Assembly: GCA_963805305.1 (NCBI GenBank)
Contig: CAWDTM010000008.1
Coordinates: 620,001-684,000 of the forward strand
From: CAVXEH01 sp963805305
GTDB lineage: Bacteria > Chloroflexota > Limnocylindria > QHBO01
Length of the DNA: 64,000 nt
Direction of reading: 5' to 3'
Part shown: piece by piece, positions 1 to 8,983 of the stretch
Numbering within the stretch: the first letter of the stretch is position 1
Layout of the letters: every line of letters starts with the position of its first letter
Translations under genes and position numbers: made by a program
Notes under the pieces: generated by a model
What the model saw: the letters and a program-made list of their open reading frames with translations, nothing else
What the model was told of the DNA's origin: nothing
Databases searched by the model: none

Positions 1-1217
1 AGGTGATCGGCACGCAGAACGTCGTGGACGAGGCCCAGAAGATGGGGATCAACTGGGATCCCCGCCAGCAGAACGAGGTGGCCGTCCCCTCCCTGACCCT
101 GGGCACCATTGGCGTCCACATGCTCGACCTGGCCGGGGCCTACGGGGCGATTGCCGACGCCGGTGAGCTGGCGAAGCCGTACCTGATCGAGAAGATCACG
201 GATCGGAACGGCACCGTCATCTATGACCACGCGACCGATGGACCCAAACCCGAGCGCGTCCTGTCCGCGCAGGCGGCCTACCTGACGACCGACATCCTCG
301 CCGACAACACCGACCCGCGGGCCAACCCGTGGTGGGGCCCCAGCTTCCAGCTCCCCGGCGGCGATGCCGGACGGCGGCCCGCCACGCTCAAGACCGGCAC
401 GACCAACGACTTCCGCGACCTCCAGGCGTTCGGATACCTCGCGCCGAGCAAGGACCCCGCGGACGCCACGGGTGCCATCGTGACCGGGGTCTGGGTTGGG
501 AACAGCGACTTCTCGCCGATCAAGGGCGTCTTCGCCGCGGACGGTCCGACCTTCATCTGGCACGACTACATGGCCGAGGTGGCCGCGCACAACAAGCTGC
601 CGGTCAACGACTTCATCCGGCCCGACGGCATCGTCGAGGTGAAGGTCGATGCCATCAGCGGCCAGCTCCCCGGGCCGAACACGACGAAGACGGTCACCGA
701 GGTGTTCAAGGCCAGCGACGTCCCGACCCAGCAGGACACCACGCACGTCCCGCTGACCATCGAGGCGGCGACCGGCAAGATCTGGCAGCCCGGGTGCGGC
801 GATCAGGTGGGTGCGACGCCGGGGCCCAATGCATCCGCGGGTGCGTCCGCCACTCCGCAACCCACCGCGTCCGGGGCCGGCGGCGGGATCTTCCTGGACC
901 TCTCGGCGTGGAACTCGGATCACGCGACCTGGGTGACCGCCAACAAGAAGTGGATCGACAAGTGGCGCGGCAAGGAGCGGAGCGTGCCGCGCTTCCCGCT
1001 CCCGGTCCTGGACGCACCGCTCGCGCCCACCCAGACCTGCGCGCCGGGCCAGGTGCCGACCTCCACCCCGACCCCGACCCCGACCCCGTCGCCCAGCCCC
1101 ACGCCCGAGGCCACCCTCACGCCCGCGCCGAGCGTCACGCCCACGCCGAAGCCACAGGGACCTCCGACGCCCACCCCCGGGGTGACGCCAACGCCAACGG
1201 CGACGCCGACGCCCTAG
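1..1217 (+). CDS. Class A penicillin-binding protein, C-terminal part (cut by window start)
   Basis: This is the 3' part of a bifunctional transglycosylase/transpeptidase that builds and cross-links peptidoglycan outside the membrane. About 404 residues are visible. They hold the second half of the transpeptidase domain, including the KTG box (KTGTTNDF, near residue 130) and a GVWVGN segment typical of PBP1A/1B. The upstream SxxK and SxN motifs and the glycosyltransferase domain lie outside the window. The protein ends in a low-complexity tail rich in Pro and Thr (PTPTPTPSPSP-like), probably a cell-wall spacer. Its stop codon overlaps the mutS2 stop by 4 nt in a convergent arrangement, so no room is left for a separate terminator. 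Family assignment is confident; which class A paralogue it is cannot be said. Confidence 0.93.
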   Translation, partial: VIGTQNVVDEAQKMGINWDPRQQNEVAVPSLTLGTIGVHMLDLAGAYGAIADAGELAKPYLIEKITDRNGTVIYDHATDGPKPERVLSAQAAYLTTDILADNTDPRANPWWGPSFQLPGGDAGRRPATLKTGTTNDFRDLQAFGYLAPSKDPADATGAIVTGVWVGNSDFSPIKGVFAADGPTFIWHDYMAEVAAHNKLPVNDFIRPDGIVEVKVDAISGQLPGPNTTKTVTEVFKASDVPTQQDTTHVPLTIEAATGKIWQPGCGDQVGATPGPNASAGASATPQPTASGAGGGIFLDLSAWNSDHATWVTANKKWIDKWRGKERSVPRFPLPVLDAPLAPTQTCAPGQVPTSTPTPTPTPSPSPTPEATLTPAPSVTPTPKPQGPPTPTPGVTPTPTATPTP

Positions 1218-3661
1218 AGCTCGACGATCGTCGCCCCGTCCCCACCCTCGTCGCGGCGGCCGGGCCGCGTTCCCCGCACGCGCGGGTGCTCCGCGAGTCG
1301 CTCCCGGACGGCCCGGCGCAGCGCGCCGGTGCCGGCCCCATGGATGATCGCGACGCTGTCGAGGCCAGCCAGCAGCGCATCGTTGAGGTAGTCGTCCACC
1401 CGTTCGAGTGCGGCCGCAACGCGCTCGCCGTGAAGATCCAGGCTGGGTGAGACGCGCGCCGCCGCGCGCCGGCGGAGCTCGTCCGCAGCCGCGTCGCGGG
1501 GCGGCGGCCCGCTGACCGGTTCCGGCACCACCTCGACGTCGTCCGCGGGAACGACGAGGCGCGCGCCCTCTGTCTCGAGGGTGAGACGCCCGGTGCGTCC
1601 CGACTGCTCGACGATCCTTCCCGTCTGCCCCAGGGTTCGGCTGCGGCCCCAGAGTCCCACCCGTGGCTGCGCGGCCTCCGCGGGTGGTGCCTCGCCGGCG
1701 TCGGGCGGAGCGGCCACGACCGCCGTGTCGTTGGCCGCTGCACGCGCCGCGGCCACCCGGCGCTCGATGGCCTCCAGCCCCACCGCCGCGGGGCCGCGCC
1801 CGCGCGTGCGGCCGCGGGTCACGTTCTCCAGGCGATGCAGCTCACGCCGCAGCTCCGCAACCTCGCGCTCGGCTCGGGAGAAGAGCTCGTCGGCCGCACG
1901 CCGCGCATCGACCAGGATCTCGCCCGCCTCGCGACGGGCGCGCGCAATCCCGGAGCGTGCACGCTCGCGGTCGCCGCGCGCGCGTTCGCGCTCCTCTCGC
2001 GCCTGCTGTAGCTCCTCGCCGCGCGCCAGCTCCGCGCGCTGGATGGCGGCCAGCGTCTCCTCCATGGAGAGGTGCTCGGCGGAGAGGCGGCGGCGCGCAT
2101 CGTCAAGCACATCGGCCGGGAGGCCGAGCCGCTCGGCAATGGCAAAGGCCTGGCTCTTGCCGGGCAGGCCGATGGTCAGCCGGTACGTGGGGCGCAGCGT
2201 CGCGACGTCGAACTCGACCGACGCGTTCGTGACGTTCGGGTGCTCGGTGGCGAAGGTCTTGAGCTCGACGTAGTGCGTCGTGGCGGCGATCGTGGCGCCG
2301 GCGTCGAGGAGGCGCTCCACGACGGCCATGGCCAGAGCGGAGCCTTCCGTTGGATCGGTGCCGGCGCCGATCTCGTCGAGGAGGACCAGGGTCCCGGGTC
2401 CGGAGGCCGCCACGAAGCGGACGACATTGCGGAGGTGGCTCGAGAAGGTGGAGAGGGACTGGGCAATGCTCTGCTCGTCGCCGATGTCGGCCATGATTCG
2501 GTCGAAGACCGGCAGGCGAGCCCCGTCTGCGGCGGGGACCCGCAGACCAGCCTGGTGCATGAGTGCCAGGAGTCCCAGGGTCTTGAGGGAGACTGTCTTG
2601 CCCCCGGTGTTCGGTCCGGTGATGACCATTGCCCGGTAGCCAAACCGCTCGCCGAGGCGAAGGTCGATGGGGACCGCGCCCATGCCGAGGAGCGGGTGGC
2701 GCGCGGAGAGCAGCTCGGTGGCGTCGGGTGAGGCGGCCGGACGCACCCCGTCGAGCTCCGAGCCCAGGCGGGCGCGGGCCATCCACAGGTCGGCACGGGC
2801 CAGGGCGTCCAGCGACGCGCGAAGGGCTTCGCCGCGAGCCTCGACCTCGCGCGAGAGCGCGTCGAGGATCCGCTCCACCTCGCGCACCTCGTCCAGCGTG
2901 GCCTGGGTCCAGGTGTTGTTCAGCTCGACGACGCTCAACGGCTCGACGAAGAGCGTGGCACCCGACGCGCTCTGGTCGTGGACGATGCCCTTGAGGCGAG
3001 CCTTCGCCTCCGCCCGGACCGGGATCACGTAGCGGCCGGCCCGCACCGTGACGATTGCCTCGCCGATGACGTTGGCCAGGTCGGTGGAGCGCAGCATCGC
3101 GTTCAGGCGCTCCCGCACCCGATCCTGGGCTGCCCGCAGGCGCTTGCGGATCGCGGCGAGCTCACTCGAGGCGCTGTCGAGGACCTCGCCGGTCTCGTCC
3201 ACGCTGCGCTCGATCCGTTCGCGCAGCGGCGGCGCGTCGTCGAGCATGTCGCGCACCTCCCCGAGATGGCGGCCGCGCCATGATCCGAGGCGGGCCGCGA
3301 AGAGCGCGGTGGCACGAAGGGTGTCGGCCACCTCGAGGAGCTCGGCCGCGGTCAGGCGCCCGCCGCGGCGCGCCCGCTCGAGGGCAGCACGAATGTCACG
3401 CGCTCCCCCCACGGTCGCCTGCGCCTGCTCGTCGAGGAGGCGGGCCGCCTCGTCGGTCTGTTCCTGGAGCAGCGCGACGTGTCGGGCATTCGCCACGGGA
3501 ACCAGCGCCTCGGCAAGCTCGCGCGACGGCGCGAACGCGGTACGAGCCGCGAGTCGCTCGACGATGGCGCCGAACTCCAGGGCGCGCAGGGTGGCCGGAG
3601 CTGCGACGGTCCCCGGCGCCGGGGTGCGATCGGGATCAGCGACGGGAGACGTGGGGGTCAT
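1214..3661 (-). CDS. mutS2: MutS2 family ATPase/endonuclease
   Basis: MutS2 (815 aa) lacks the mismatch-recognition domain of MutS. It is linked to suppression of homologous recombination and, in Bacillus, to rescue of collided ribosomes. Visible parts are the core/clamp helices, the Walker A box GPNTGGKT (residues 349-356), Walker B with the signature LLDEIGAGTDPTEG (about 427-440), a charged coiled-coil stretch (about 520-600) and a C-terminal Smr nuclease domain with LDLHGE and HGAGTGALR motifs. Length is normal for the family (about 780-820). The ATG at 3661 lies 26 nt inside the end of the upstream glycosylase gene, so the two are probably translationally coupled in a cvpA-glycosylase-mutS2 operon. 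Confidence 0.96.
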   Translation of the reverse strand: MTPTSPVADPDRTPAPGTVAAPATLRALEFGAIVERLAARTAFAPSRELAEALVPVANARHVALLQEQTDEAARLLDEQAQATVGGARDIRAALERARRGGRLTAAELLEVADTLRATALFAARLGSWRGRHLGEVRDMLDDAPPLRERIERSVDETGEVLDSASSELAAIRKRLRAAQDRVRERLNAMLRSTDLANVIGEAIVTVRAGRYVIPVRAEAKARLKGIVHDQSASGATLFVEPLSVVELNNTWTQATLDEVREVERILDALSREVEARGEALRASLDALARADLWMARARLGSELDGVRPAASPDATELLSARHPLLGMGAVPIDLRLGERFGYRAMVITGPNTGGKTVSLKTLGLLALMHQAGLRVPAADGARLPVFDRIMADIGDEQSIAQSLSTFSSHLRNVVRFVAASGPGTLVLLDEIGAGTDPTEGSALAMAVVERLLDAGATIAATTHYVELKTFATEHPNVTNASVEFDVATLRPTYRLTIGLPGKSQAFAIAERLGLPADVLDDARRRLSAEHLSMEETLAAIQRAELARGEELQQAREERERARGDRERARSGIARARREAGEILVDARRAADELFSRAEREVAELRRELHRLENVTRGRTRGRGPAAVGLEAIERRVAAARAAANDTAVVAAPPDAGEAPPAEAAQPRVGLWGRSRTLGQTGRIVEQSGRTGRLTLETEGARLVVPADDVEVVPEPVSGPPPRDAAADELRRRAAARVSPSLDLHGERVAAALERVDDYLNDALLAGLDSVAIIHGAGTGALRRAVRERLAEHPRVRGTRPGRRDEGGDGATIVEL

Positions 3662-4280
3662 TGGTGATCAGGAAGCGATAGGGGCGTTCCGCCCAGGCGC
3701 CGGCGTATGCGACGCCGATGCGGGGCCGCCGCGTGACCGAGAGCGGCCGCGGTCCGTCCAGGAGCTGCACGGGGCCTGCAAGCAGGTCGACGCCGTCCAG
3801 GGTGCGGTCGATGCCGAAGGCGGCGGCCACGTTGCCCGGGCCCGCGGCAAGACGGACCTCGGGAACGGATGCCCCACGTCGAGCGCGGGCCAGTGCGGCC
3901 CCCTCGTCGATCGCGACCGCGCGGATGAGCACCGCCTCGGGTTTGGCGCCCGGTCCGCAGACGACGTTGATGCAGTGATGGATCCCGTAGACCAGGTACA
4001 CGTACAGGTGACCCGGGGGGCCGAACATGGTCCGCGTCCGTTGGGTGCGGCCTCGGGCGGAGTGGGCCGCGAGGTCCTCCGGGCCGGTGTAGGCCTCCGT
4101 CTCGACGATCCGGCCGCCCACCACCCCCGCCTCGCTGCGATGCACCAGCCGCATGCCGAGCAGGTCCGGGGCGACCTCGCGCGCCGATCGATCGAACCAG
4201 CGCCGTCGCTCGGTGTCGTCGTGACGCGTCGCGTCCACGGCCCGGGCATCGTCCGGCGCCACCGTGGCGGGATCGGTCAC
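3636..4280 (-). CDS. 3-methyladenine DNA glycosylase (AAG/MPG family)
   Basis: This 214-aa protein removes alkylated purines (3-methyladenine and others) in base excision repair. The AAG fold is recognisable from the ARxLLG-like start (APDLLGMRLVHR), the catalytic-region motif IVETEAYTGPEDLAAHS, the MFGPPGHLYVYLVYG block and the GPGNVAAAFGI segment. I choose the GTG at 4280 because it overlaps the stop codon of the upstream cvpA-like gene in a GTGA arrangement. A longer open frame to 4601 exists but would run through cvpA with low-complexity sequence. It is encoded with mutS2, so this is a small DNA-maintenance operon. Confidence 0.93.
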   Translation of the reverse strand: MTDPATVAPDDARAVDATRHDDTERRRWFDRSAREVAPDLLGMRLVHRSEAGVVGGRIVETEAYTGPEDLAAHSARGRTQRTRTMFGPPGHLYVYLVYGIHHCINVVCGPGAKPEAVLIRAVAIDEGAALARARRGASVPEVRLAAGPGNVAAAFGIDRTLDGVDLLAGPVQLLDGPRPLSVTRRPRIGVAYAGAWAERPYRFLITNDPHVSRR

Positions 4281-4861
4281 AGCTTCAGGAATTGCGCGAT
4301 ATCGCTCGGGACGAACGGCCGGGCCAGGGTGCCCGCAATGGGGATGACGGTGCGGTTGAAGACGCCCACCAGGACGGAGTCGTTCATCGCCTTGTAGAAG
4401 CCCTCGAGCCAACCGGTGTCCGGCAGCCCCGGGCCGCCGGGCAGGGTCGCGGCCCCCTTGAAGAGCGTGTCGAAGACGACCAGCAGCAGCACGATCGAGG
4501 TCGCGGCGAACGTGATGCCGAGCAGCGCGCCACCGACCTCGTCGAGCTCCTTCACGATGGGGAGGCGTGTCGTACGGTAGAACATGCGGACGATGAACCA
4601 TCCCGCCACGGCGAAGCCAACGAACAGGACCACGAAGACCCAGAACTCGCGGACGGCCGGGTCGAACGCGGTCCAGAACGTGGAGAGCGCATCGGTGACC
4701 GGGCCCTTCAGCTGGGCGGCGAGGATGAAGGCGACCACGAGGGAGACCCAGCTGAGGACGTAACGGATCAGGCCCTGCTGGAAGCCGAAGAACGCCCCGG
4801 CGGCCAGGACGATGATCAGCGCAAAGTCGACCCAGTTGAGACTGCTAATGAAATCGAGCAC
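4277..4861 (-). CDS. CvpA family membrane protein
   Basis: This 194-aa integral membrane protein has about four transmembrane helices and matches the CvpA (colicin V production) family: N-terminal WVDFALIIVLAAGAFFGFQQG and a conserved VGGALLG segment before the last helix. CvpA proteins affect envelope stress and bile or colicin phenotypes, but their biochemical role is unsettled. The start is a GTG at 4861 with a GAGGGG Shine-Dalgarno 6 nt upstream. About 57 nt upstream a TACGCT hexamer (4918-4923, minus strand) could be the -10 of the operon promoter. The gene is followed by the glycosylase with a 4-nt overlap. Confidence 0.85.
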   Translation of the reverse strand: MLDFISSLNWVDFALIIVLAAGAFFGFQQGLIRYVLSWVSLVVAFILAAQLKGPVTDALSTFWTAFDPAVREFWVFVVLFVGFAVAGWFIVRMFYRTTRLPIVKELDEVGGALLGITFAATSIVLLLVVFDTLFKGAATLPGGPGLPDTGWLEGFYKAMNDSVLVGVFNRTVIPIAGTLARPFVPSDIAQFLKL

Positions 4862-4932
4862 GGCCAGCCCCTCATGAATGGCGACCCGGACGAGGCAACC
4901 GTCGCTCGGGCGGGCGCAGCGTAGCAGGGACC

Positions 4933-4945
4933 GTCCCGCGGGGAC
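4933..4945 (-). terminator. Short hairpin after pheT
   Basis: A perfect 5-bp inverted repeat (GTCCC-GCG-GGGAC) lies 22-35 nt after the pheT stop in the 106-nt gap before cvpA. There is no U-tract, so it is only a weak terminator candidate. Nothing else is seen in this gap apart from the putative cvpA -10. Confidence 0.3.
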
Positions 4946-4967
4946 AAGGTGACAATGGTCCGCAGGC

Positions 4968-7412
4968 TCAGCGGATCTCCGCCCCGAGATGGTGGCGCAC
5001 CGAGCCGCGGATTCGGTTCATGGCCTTTTCGACCGCCTTTTCGTCGCCGGCCGCCTCCGGCTGGAATCGCAGGGCTATGGCGTACGAGACCCGGCCGGCG
5101 CCGATCTGGGCGCCCCGGTATTCGTCGAAGAGGCGGGCGCCGGCCAGGGTAGGTCCCGCCGCCATCCGCACGATCCGCAGCAGCTCGCCGACCGGAAGCG
5201 TCTCATCGACGATCACGGCAAGGTCACGATCGGCCGGCTGCGCCGCGGGGATGGCCTTCGCCCGGAGCTCGTGCGGCACCAGGGCCAGGAGCTGCGGAAG
5301 GCTGAGCGCCGCCATGACCGGCCGGCCGGGAAGGCCCCACGCTTCGGCTATGGCCGGGTGGAGCTCGCCCACGCTCCCGTACGGCTGACCTGCGGGGTCC
5401 ACCAGTCGCGCGGCGCGCCCCGGGTGCAGGTGGGGATGGCGTTCGTCCCCAACCTCGGGCGCGTAGGCCGGCAGCGTGGCTCCCAGCGCCTCGTGGAGCG
5501 CCTCGAGGATGCCCTTGAGCTCGGCAACGTCGGCGTCAGCCTCGCGCGCGCCAGGCGTCCGCGGGTTCCGAGGTCCCATGAGGGCAATCCCCACGTGCCA
5601 GACCTCGTAACGGCCCTTGCCCGCGGTCTCCGCGCCCATGGGTCCGCGCTTGGCCCGTGGATTGTAGTGGTATGTCTTGCCAACCTCGAACAGCCAGGCA
5701 TCGAGGCGTCGCTGCCGGACGTTCTCGGCCAGCGAGGCGAGGAGGGAGGGATACAGGACCGGGCGCAGGAGCGCGTGCTCTTCGGACAGCGGGTTGGCGA
5801 CCCGGACGATGTCCGCATCTCCGGCGTCGTACCCGGTGCGGCGCAGGTCCTCCGGACCGATGAGCGCATGGGTGATGGTCTCGTCAAGCTCCAGCCCGGC
5901 CAGGATGCGACGGACCCGATGTCGCGGCTCCGACGGATCCGGCCGGAAGGGCGGCAGGACGCTCGTGGGCAACGTGCCCGGAATGCGGTCGTAGCCGTGG
6001 GCGCGGGCGATCTCCTCCGCGGCGTCGGCGGCGAGCACGACGTCGAGGCGATGCGGCGGCACGGCTACCGTGACGGCACCCGCTCCTTCGTCCGTGACGG
6101 CGAAGCCGAGCGGTTCCAGCAGCTCCTGCACCTCGGGTGCGCGGATCGGGATTCCCAGCAGGCGCTCGGTGCGTGCCAGGTTCACCGACACCCGCACGAG
6201 CGGCCGGGGTTCCGGATCGTTGTCGACGATCCCCGCCCCTACCCTCGCGCCCGTGATCTCTGCGATCAGCTGCGCGGCGCGGTCGATGGCGAGTCGCGGA
6301 AGGTCCCACCCGATCCCCTTCTCGTGGCGCATGCTGGCCTCCGAGCGCAGGGCCAGACGGCGCGCGGTGTTGCGGATCGTGGGTCCGTGGAAAATGGCCG
6401 ACTCGAGGATCACCCGAGTCGTGCCCTCCCCCACCTCGGTCCCCTCGCCGCCCATGATCCCGGCGAGTCCTATGGGCCGCGTCCGGTCGGCGATCACGAG
6501 CATGCGATCGTCGAGCTCGCGTTCCTCGTGGTCGATGGTGACCAGCCGCTCCCCGGTTCGTGCTCGTCGGACGACGATCGCGCCGCCCGGGATCGTGTCG
6601 CCGTCGTAGGCGTGCATCGGCTGACCCAGCTCGTGCATGACGTAGTTCGTCACGTCCACCACCGCGCTGATCGGACGCATCCCCGCGGCAAGAAGGCGGC
6701 GCTGCATCCATTCGGGCGAGGATCCGTTGTGGATTCCGTCGAACCAGCGGGCCGTGAAGCGCGGGCAGAGGTCGGGGTCCTCGATCGTGACGTCGACGTG
6801 GCCCGCCGCGGGATCGGTCGTCTCCGCGAGGCTGACCGATGGCGTCCGCAGCTCGCCACCGGTGAAGGCGGCGATCTCGCGCGCCAGGCCGACCATCGAA
6901 AGCGCGTCTCCACGGTTCGGCTTGACGTCGACGTCAAGGACCACTTCGCCGAAGATCGTGCGCAGGTCGGTGCCCAGCGGGTACTCGTCAGCGGTGCCCA
7001 GGATGTGGATCCCGTCGGCATCGGTCCCCAGCTCGAGCTCTCGGGCCGAGCAGAGCATGCCGTTGCTCACCACGCCTCGGATCTTGCTGCGCTCGATGAG
7101 CCGGTCACCGGGGAGCACCGCGCCGGGCAGCGCCACAGGGACCAGCTGGCCAACCTCGAGGTTCTGCGCACCGCAGACCACCGCCATGGGCTCGCCGTCC
7201 TCCGCGGTGATGACGCGGGTCAGCCACAGCGTGTCCGCGTTCGGATGGCGCTGGACCTCGACCAGGCGACCCACGACGACGTCGCTCCACTCCGCGCCGG
7301 TGATCTCGATGGCGCTGACCTCCATCCCGCGCATGGTGAGATGGTCGGCGAGCTCGCGGGGCGAGAGGTCGACGCGGACGTAGTCGCGCAGCCAGGAGAG
7401 CGGGACGCGCAT
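4968..7412 (-). CDS. pheT: Phenylalanine-tRNA ligase beta subunit
   Basis: The beta subunit (814 aa) forms an alpha2-beta2 enzyme with PheS that charges tRNA-Phe in the cytoplasm. Domains in order: the N-terminal B1 segment (MRVPLSWLRDYV), the EMAP/OB tRNA-binding domain (residues about 40-150), the B3/B4 editing domain (TNYVMHELGQPMHAYD region), B5 (about 400-470), the catalytic-like core, and a C-terminal FDX-ACB anticodon-binding domain starting near FDEYRGAQIGAGR. Length is standard. The ATG at 7412 starts 2 nt after the pheS stop. A purine-rich AGGGAGGG inside the end of pheS serves as ribosome-binding site, so the two subunits are coupled. Confidence 0.97.
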   Translation of the reverse strand: MRVPLSWLRDYVRVDLSPRELADHLTMRGMEVSAIEITGAEWSDVVVGRLVEVQRHPNADTLWLTRVITAEDGEPMAVVCGAQNLEVGQLVPVALPGAVLPGDRLIERSKIRGVVSNGMLCSARELELGTDADGIHILGTADEYPLGTDLRTIFGEVVLDVDVKPNRGDALSMVGLAREIAAFTGGELRTPSVSLAETTDPAAGHVDVTIEDPDLCPRFTARWFDGIHNGSSPEWMQRRLLAAGMRPISAVVDVTNYVMHELGQPMHAYDGDTIPGGAIVVRRARTGERLVTIDHEERELDDRMLVIADRTRPIGLAGIMGGEGTEVGEGTTRVILESAIFHGPTIRNTARRLALRSEASMRHEKGIGWDLPRLAIDRAAQLIAEITGARVGAGIVDNDPEPRPLVRVSVNLARTERLLGIPIRAPEVQELLEPLGFAVTDEGAGAVTVAVPPHRLDVVLAADAAEEIARAHGYDRIPGTLPTSVLPPFRPDPSEPRHRVRRILAGLELDETITHALIGPEDLRRTGYDAGDADIVRVANPLSEEHALLRPVLYPSLLASLAENVRQRRLDAWLFEVGKTYHYNPRAKRGPMGAETAGKGRYEVWHVGIALMGPRNPRTPGAREADADVAELKGILEALHEALGATLPAYAPEVGDERHPHLHPGRAARLVDPAGQPYGSVGELHPAIAEAWGLPGRPVMAALSLPQLLALVPHELRAKAIPAAQPADRDLAVIVDETLPVGELLRIVRMAAGPTLAGARLFDEYRGAQIGAGRVSYAIALRFQPEAAGDEKAVEKAMNRIRGSVRHHLGAEIR

Positions 7413-7414
7413 GG

Positions 7415-8503
7415 TCAGCGACCCTCCCTGAACTGCTCGAGGAACCGGAGGTCGCCCCCCATCAGGAGGCGCAGATCGGGAATTCCGTAGCGCAGGAGGG
7501 TGATCCGGTCGAGGCCCATGCCGAATGCGTAGCCCTGGAATTCATCCGGGTCGAGTCCCCCGCTGCGCAGCACGAGCGGGTGGACCATGCCGGCACCCAG
7601 GACGGTCATCCAGCCAGTTCGCTTGCAGGCCGGGCAGCCGGAGCCGCCGCAGACCAGGCAGGCGATGTCGAAGGCGACCGACGGTTCGGTGAAGGGGTAG
7701 TAGCCCGGTCGGAAGCGGGTCGCCGTCTGCCCACCGTAGAGGGCTCGGGCGAACTCCTCGAGCATGCCCTTGAGGTCCGCGAGCGAGGTGCCGCGGTCCA
7801 CGACCAGGCCCTCCACCTGGAAAAACTCGAAGCTGTGGCTGGCGTCGACCGCCTCGTAGCGGAAGCAGCGTCCGGGCATGATGGCCCGGATGGGCGGGGC
7901 GAGGGCCTTCATGGCGCGGATCTGGACCGGGCTGGTGTGCGTGCGCAGGATGGTCCCGTCGTCGGCCGGACGGACGGGGCCGGCCTCCCAGCTCCCGGGC
8001 TCGGCGACGTACAGGGTGTCCCACAGGTCGCGCGACGGGTGGTCGGGCGGGATGTTCAGCGCCTCGAAGTTCCACCAGTCATCTTCGATCTCCGGCCCCT
8101 CGAAGACCTCGAATCCGAATGCATGGAAGATCTCGCGGAGGTCGCGTTCCACCGTCATCGTGGGATGCAGGTGGCCCAGGCGCACCGGGCGCCCGGGAGC
8201 GGTCATGTCGAGGTGCTCTGCATCCAGGCGAGCCGACCGGCTCGCGCCCCGGAGCGCCGCGAGACGATCGCCGATTGCCGACTCCACCGCGCCGCGGACC
8301 TCGTTGGCCAGGACGCCGATGGCCGGTCGGTCGGCAGGATCGACCGTTCCCAGGGTGCGGAGGAGACCGGTCAGGGTCCCGGATCGGCCGAGCAGCTCCG
8401 TGCGCAACTGCTCGACTGCGGCCTCGTCTGCCGCGGCCTCGATGCCGGCGGTCGCGGCGGCCCGAACCTGCTCGAGGCGGGCCCGAAGCTCGGTCGCGTC
8501 CAT
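7415..8503 (-). CDS. pheS: Phenylalanine-tRNA ligase alpha subunit
   Basis: The catalytic alpha subunit (362 aa) is a class II synthetase. Visible: an N-terminal coiled-coil tRNA-binding arm (residues about 1-85), the motif 2 region with CFRYEAVDASHSFEFFQVEG, a CxxC...CxxC cluster (CLVCGGSGCPAC), and motif 3 (AFGMGLDRI). The start at 8503 is chosen for its AGGAGA ribosome-binding site 8 nt upstream. An in-frame extension to 8671 exists but would run antisense-like through the intergenic hairpins and into rplT, and it is low complexity. Two hairpins separate pheS from rplT, so expression may be attenuated relative to the ribosomal-protein genes. Confidence 0.97.
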   Translation of the reverse strand: MDATELRARLEQVRAAATAGIEAAADEAAVEQLRTELLGRSGTLTGLLRTLGTVDPADRPAIGVLANEVRGAVESAIGDRLAALRGASRSARLDAEHLDMTAPGRPVRLGHLHPTMTVERDLREIFHAFGFEVFEGPEIEDDWWNFEALNIPPDHPSRDLWDTLYVAEPGSWEAGPVRPADDGTILRTHTSPVQIRAMKALAPPIRAIMPGRCFRYEAVDASHSFEFFQVEGLVVDRGTSLADLKGMLEEFARALYGGQTATRFRPGYYPFTEPSVAFDIACLVCGGSGCPACKRTGWMTVLGAGMVHPLVLRSGGLDPDEFQGYAFGMGLDRITLLRYGIPDLRLLMGGDLRFLEQFREGR

Positions 8504-8564
8504 GGGCTGGTCTCCTGCTTGGTCGGTCGTTGGTGCTGGTGGATTGTCGCGCGAAAACAAACGA

Positions 8565-8588
8565 CCCCGCTCCGCGATTGGAGCAGGG
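8565..8588 (-). terminator. Hairpin with T-rich tail between rplT and pheS (terminator/attenuator)
   Basis: On the minus strand an 8-bp stem with one mismatch (arms at 8581-8588 and 8565-8572, loop about 8 nt) is followed by GTCGTTTGTTTTCG. This looks like a Rho-independent terminator placed 28 nt after rplT and 61 nt before pheS. It probably sets how much of the infC operon transcript continues into pheST. I see no obvious Phe-rich leader peptide, so whether it is regulated is unknown. Confidence 0.55.
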
Positions 8589-8594
8589 CCGGTG

Positions 8595-8616
8595 GCCGGC
8601 GTCGGGCGACGCCGGC
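8595..8616 (-). other. GC hairpin at the rplT stop codon
   Basis: A perfect 8-bp stem (GCCGGCGT/ACGCCGGC, loop 6 nt) begins at the last base of the rplT stop codon and sits directly upstream of the T-tailed hairpin. It may act with that hairpin as a composite terminator or as a 3'-end stabiliser. No other function is visible. Confidence 0.4.
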
Positions 8617-8975
8617 TAGCTGGTAAAGGCGGCCTTGGCGGTTTCGACGATCTTGCCGAAGGCAGCATCATCCCGGACGGCGAGATCCGCGAGCACCTTG
8701 CGGTCGACGGCCACGCCTGCGGTCTTGAGGCCCGCGATCAGGCGAGCGTAGGGCAGGCCGTGGGTGCGCGACGCGGCGTTGATACGCTGGATCCAGAGAC
8801 GACGCATCTGCCGCTTCCGGTTGCGCCGATCCCGGTAGGCATACACGAGGGCGTGGAAGAGCGCCTCGCGCGCGGGACGGACCAGCGTCGATCGCGTGCC
8901 GCGCCGACCCGAGGCCTGGGCAAGGAGCCGCTTGTGGCGCTTGTGCGCGGGGACGCCGCGCTTGACTCGTGCCAT
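8616..8975 (-). CDS. rplT: 50S ribosomal protein L20
   Basis: L20 (119 aa) binds 23S rRNA early in 50S assembly and in many bacteria represses its own operon. The sequence is strongly basic with the family pattern MARVKRGVPAHKRHK at the start and WIQRINAASR in the middle. Length is typical. It follows rpmI by 8 nt in the conserved infC-rpmI-rplT order. Confidence 0.98.
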   Translation of the reverse strand: MARVKRGVPAHKRHKRLLAQASGRRGTRSTLVRPAREALFHALVYAYRDRRNRKRQMRRLWIQRINAASRTHGLPYARLIAGLKTAGVAVDRKVLADLAVRDDAAFGKIVETAKAAFTS

Positions 8976-8983
8976 TTAGGGAC

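Noticed and set aside
1060..1217. Tandem Pro-Thr codon repeats as a DNA repeat element
   Set aside because: They encode the low-complexity C-terminal tail of the penicillin-binding protein, common in cell-wall proteins.
3636..4601. Extended 321-residue form of the glycosylase
   Set aside because: The extra N-terminus overlaps cvpA and is low complexity. The GTG at 4280 overlaps the cvpA stop by 4 nt.
4989..7490. 833-codon plus-strand frame opposite pheT
   Set aside because: Antisense to an unambiguous tRNA-synthetase gene. Composition bias only.
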